A stretch of 24,820 bases of DNA from Lachnospiraceae bacterium (GTDB lineage: Bacteria > Bacillota > Clostridia > Lachnospirales > Lachnospiraceae): positions 1 to 24,820 of the forward strand of contig CAAFXG010000114.1 of the NCBI GenBank assembly GCA_900766925.1, written 5' to 3'. How positions within the stretch are numbered: position 1 is the first letter of the stretch; every line of letters starts with the position of its first letter. The position numbers and the translations under genes are program-made. Of this stretch, positions 22,772-24,820 are shown in pieces. The notes beneath the pieces are model-generated. The model searched no databases. It saw only the letters and a program-made list of their open reading frames with translations, and had not been told where the DNA came from.

Positions 22772-24076
22772 ATGAAAAAAAACAAAGATTTATTTTTTTC
22801 GATAACTATGATTATCCTTATTATTGTAGTAACAATGATGGAATGTATCCAGATATCCAAGGATAACGTAGTACATTCTGAAGTGTCGACGACGGAGCAG
22901 GTGGTGGAAGTAAATTCTGATGATAATAAGACTGAGTCATCCGCACAAAACACTGAAATCGTGGTTATCACGGAGAGCACTACAATAACGGAAGGTACAA
23001 CAACCACGGAGAGCACTACAACCGGAACAGAGGATGTTGATAAGTATACGGAGAAGGATTATCAAAAGAATGAAATTATCAGCAGTATTATTGAGACCAT
23101 GTCTATTGAGGAAAAGGTAGGGCAGATGTTCTTTATCAAAAATGATGGAAGATTTGGTCCTGAGATATTAGAAGATTATCCTGTAGGCGGAATAATTTTG
23201 TTTGAGGGCGACTTGACAGGTAAAACCTCTGATAGCCTTAGGAAATTTACAGAGTCATTTCAGGAAAAAAGTAGCTTACCATTATTAATTGGAACTGACG
23301 AAGAGGGCGGTACAGTGAACAGAGTAAGCCTTTTTCCGAAGCTAGCAGACAGGCCGTATCAATCTCCCCGTGCTATTTATGCATCAGGTGGTTTTGATTT
23401 AATAGAGGAGGATACACATAATAAGTCAAAATTGCTCCTTTCATATGGAATTAATGTAAACTTTGCACCTGTGTGTGACTTGGCAGGTAACAAAAGGGAC
23501 TATATGTATAACAGAAGCTTTAGTGGTGATGCTGAGCTTACATCGGAATATGTTTCGCTTGTTGTAGCTGCAATGAATGACGAGAAAATCGGAAGTGTTC
23601 TTAAGCATTTTCCGGGCTATGGAAATAATGGAGATACTCACAAAAATATAATACGTGATAAACGGGCTTATGACGTATTTGAGACAGAGGATTTTAAACC
23701 TTTTATTGCCGGAATATCAGAGGGGGCGGACTGTATTCTTGTAAGTCATAATATTGTTGAATGTATGGATGAGGAATGGCCTGCCTCTTTATCAGTTGAA
23801 GTGCACAGGCTACTTAGAAATGAGCTTTCATTTAATGGGGTAATAATTACTGATGACCTTATGATGGAGGGAGTCTCTGATTATGTGTCAGAAGAGGAGT
23901 CAGCGGTACAGGCAATTTTAGCAGGAAATGACATGATTCTTTCTACATATTATGATATACAATATAATGCTGTTATAGAAGCTGTTCAAAAGGGTATAAT
24001 ATCAGAAGCAAGATTAGATGATTCGCTTGTTAAAATTCTTGGTTGGAAATATGATCTTGGATTGTTGAATAAATAA
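22772..24076 (+). CDS. Anchored family 3 glycoside hydrolase (beta-N-acetylhexosaminidase-like)
   Basis: A 434-residue protein. Residues 8-25 form a membrane anchor or signal, residues about 30-95 a Thr/Ser/Glu-rich stalk (with repeats such as TTESTTTGTE), and about 100-432 a GH3 barrel of the NagZ kind. Seen motifs: GTDEEGGTVNRV, NFAPVCDLAGN, KHFPGYGNNGDTH (H279, with D288 and H290 as the Asp-His acid/base dyad typical of NagZ) and ITDDLMMEG, with D361 in the nucleophile position. It likely removes GlcNAc from muropeptides or glycans outside the cell. GH3 NagZ in Gram-negatives is cytoplasmic; this one is exported. A weak ribosome site (TAGGAT) precedes the ATG, just after the guaB terminator. 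Confidence 0.85.
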   Translation: MKKNKDLFFSITMIILIIVVTMMECIQISKDNVVHSEVSTTEQVVEVNSDDNKTESSAQNTEIVVITESTTITEGTTTTESTTTGTEDVDKYTEKDYQKNEIISSIIETMSIEEKVGQMFFIKNDGRFGPEILEDYPVGGIILFEGDLTGKTSDSLRKFTESFQEKSSLPLLIGTDEEGGTVNRVSLFPKLADRPYQSPRAIYASGGFDLIEEDTHNKSKLLLSYGINVNFAPVCDLAGNKRDYMYNRSFSGDAELTSEYVSLVVAAMNDEKIGSVLKHFPGYGNNGDTHKNIIRDKRAYDVFETEDFKPFIAGISEGADCILVSHNIVECMDEEWPASLSVEVHRLLRNELSFNGVIITDDLMMEGVSDYVSEEESAVQAILAGNDMILSTYYDIQYNAVIEAVQKGIISEARLDDSLVKILGWKYDLGLLNK

Positions 24077-24136
24077 TCGTATTTAAATTCGGATAAATAT
24101 AATTGTGAAATAAACATGAAATAAATGTTAAACAAC

Positions 24137-24164
24137 TTGACTTAGAATATAATGATGATAGAAT
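24137..24164 (+). promoter_or_regulatory. Candidate promoter of the MarR-family gene
   Basis: TTGACT (24137-24142), a 16-base spacer and TAGAAT (24159-24164). A TATAAT also occurs at 24148-24153 without a good -35. An AACAT/ATGTT inverted repeat (24113-24129) lies just upstream and could be an operator for self-regulation, which MarR proteins often show. Confidence 0.5.
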
Positions 24165-24211
24165 TATTAAAAGTCGTGTTTGGTTTTATTTTAAACAAAG
24201 GAGTTGGGTCT

Positions 24212-24652
24212 ATGCAGATTATGGAGTCTGTTATGATGCAGAATATGAGCAGATATAAGCATCTAAATGACCGTAAAATGGAAGCGGTCATGAGTAAATA
24301 TGGAATTCGAAAGATAGATATAGAGATTATTATTTATCTTTCAAATTGTGACGGAAAGAATACTGCCAGAGATATAGCTGCCATGGATATGTTTACAAAG
24401 GGACATATATCACAGTCTGTTAAACGGTTAAGCGGCAGCGGATATATTATAATTGTTCAGGATGAAAAGGATTTGAGGGTTCAACATCTGTTTCTGACCG
24501 AAAAGGCAGCTTCTGTCCTTGATGATTTGATGAAGGTCAGAAAAGAGATTAACGATTGCGTTTTCGCAGGTATAACGGAAGAAGAATTCGAAGTAATGAG
24601 GAATATATTTGAAAAGATGTACAACAACATATCCAAGGCAATAGATATATAG
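24212..24652 (+). CDS. MarR-family transcriptional regulator
   Basis: A 146-residue winged-helix protein from the ATG at 24212. I chose that start because AAAGGAG lies eight bases ahead and because an in-frame ATG at 24152 would fall inside the promoter. The middle holds the helix-turn-helix (ARDIAAMDMFTKGHISQSVK), followed by the wing (DEKDLRVQHLFLTEKA); flanking helices would make the dimer interface. MarR proteins usually respond to phenolics, oxidants or antibiotics and repress adjacent genes. The adjacent downstream gene lies outside or on the other strand, so its target is unknown. Confidence 0.85.
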   Translation: MQIMESVMMQNMSRYKHLNDRKMEAVMSKYGIRKIDIEIIIYLSNCDGKNTARDIAAMDMFTKGHISQSVKRLSGSGYIIIVQDEKDLRVQHLFLTEKAASVLDDLMKVRKEINDCVFAGITEEEFEVMRNIFEKMYNNISKAIDI

Positions 24653-24698
24653 TGACATAACTCTGTCATGCAACTACGGTACAGTAAAATATGTGGAT

Positions 24699-24735
24699 GT
24701 GGCAGTAGCCATAAACAGGACCGGACTGCCGCTAC
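24699..24735. other. Imperfect hairpin in the right-end intergenic region
   Basis: GTGGCAGT (24699-24706) can pair with ACTGCCGC (24725-24732), with one G-U pair. Alternatively GTAGC (24705-24709) pairs with GCTAC (24731-24735). The two folds exclude each other. No T-run adjoins on either strand. It lies between the MarR gene and a minus-strand frame entering from the right edge, so it may be a poor bidirectional terminator. Confidence 0.3.
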
Positions 24736-24757
24736 CAATTACAAACGCATACTGTTT

Positions 24758-24820
24758 TCATTCCGTTATGCAGGACATTACGAAGAGCCTTTTAAATCGA
24801 AAATCATGTTCAACATAGGC
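24758..24820 (-). CDS. Possible 3' end of a gene entering from the right edge
   Basis: An open minus-strand frame enters at the window edge and runs 20 codons (AYVEHDFRFKRLFVMSCITE) to a TGA at 24760-24758. The mixed aromatic and basic composition looks protein-like, but 20 codons are too few to prove coding, and I do not recognise it. The hairpin at 24699-24735 would lie just downstream. Confidence 0.2.
   Translation of the reverse strand, partial: AYVEHDFRFKRLFVMSCITE

Noticed and set aside
24152..24211. Upstream ATG at 24152 as the start of the MarR-family protein
   Set aside because: It lies between the -35 and -10 of the candidate promoter and lacks a ribosome site; the ATG at 24212 has AAAGGAG.
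24653..24668. TGACA/TGTCA inverted repeat just after the MarR stop codon
   Set aside because: Only five base pairs with no T-run; such pairs are frequent by chance.

Overview
The window is a low-G+C Gram-positive chromosome segment, most likely from a gut-type member of the Lachnospiraceae (Clostridia). Support: strong AGGAGG-type ribosome binding sites, sigma-A-like promoters (TTGACA/TATAAT), a single-membrane envelope toolkit (LTA-synthase-like sulfatase, DltB/AlgI-like MBOAT, lipoprotein with a Cys lipobox), an Ada-type zinc tail on a secreted nuclease, a stand-alone CheX, and a TrpB2-type tryptophan synthase beta chain. The genus assignment is inference. I see no insertion sequence with a transposase, no prophage and no CRISPR array; nearly all genes are intact and densely packed.

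Layout. 17-694: AlkD-like DNA alkylation repair protein. 952-6918: a transport/sensing block made of an ABC ATPase, two related ABC-2 permeases, a membrane-anchored S41 peptidase, a terminator, then an OmpR-family response regulator and a short histidine kinase. This resembles bacteriocin/lantibiotic-resistance loci (BcrA/LanFEG-like transporter plus two-component system), and two near-identical 14-bp palindromic boxes lie upstream of the ATPase gene. 6980-8353: TrpB2 with its own promoter. 8440-10311: membrane protein with a degenerate GGDEF and an intact EAL domain. Minus strand 10334-11161: SpoU/TrmH RNA methyltransferase. Minus strand 14444-11311: lipoprotein, MBOAT acyltransferase and DHHW (AlgJ/AlgX-like) protein, probably an operon that acylates a cell-surface polymer.

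14675-16031: secreted EndA-like nuclease with a zinc-binding tail, followed by a repeat-bearing leader and a 60-residue orphan protein. A perfect 38-bp inverted repeat (16027-16119) carries the stop codons of that small gene and of the converging AI-2E-family membrane protein. Minus strand 18288-16115: tRNA-Gly(GCC) with promoter and terminator, then PnuC and the AI-2E-family gene. 18454-20502: LTA-synthase family protein. 20605-21084: CheX. 21245-22696: IMP dehydrogenase (guaB) with a clear promoter and terminator. 22772-24076: anchored family 3 glycoside hydrolase on a Ser/Thr-rich stalk. 24212-24652: MarR-family regulator. A short minus-strand open frame runs off the right edge.

The genes do not form one pathway. 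The recurring theme is the cell envelope: envelope-stress sensing and export, polymer acylation, LTA-type polymer synthesis, and an exported hexosaminidase. The features least explained by known families are the tandem boxes at 760-809, the 24-nt repeats plus hairpin before the 60-residue gene, and the 38-bp snapback repeat, whose core recurs in the guaB terminator. No stretch over 300 bases lacks a gene; the longest gap (695-951) holds the boxes and a candidate promoter.
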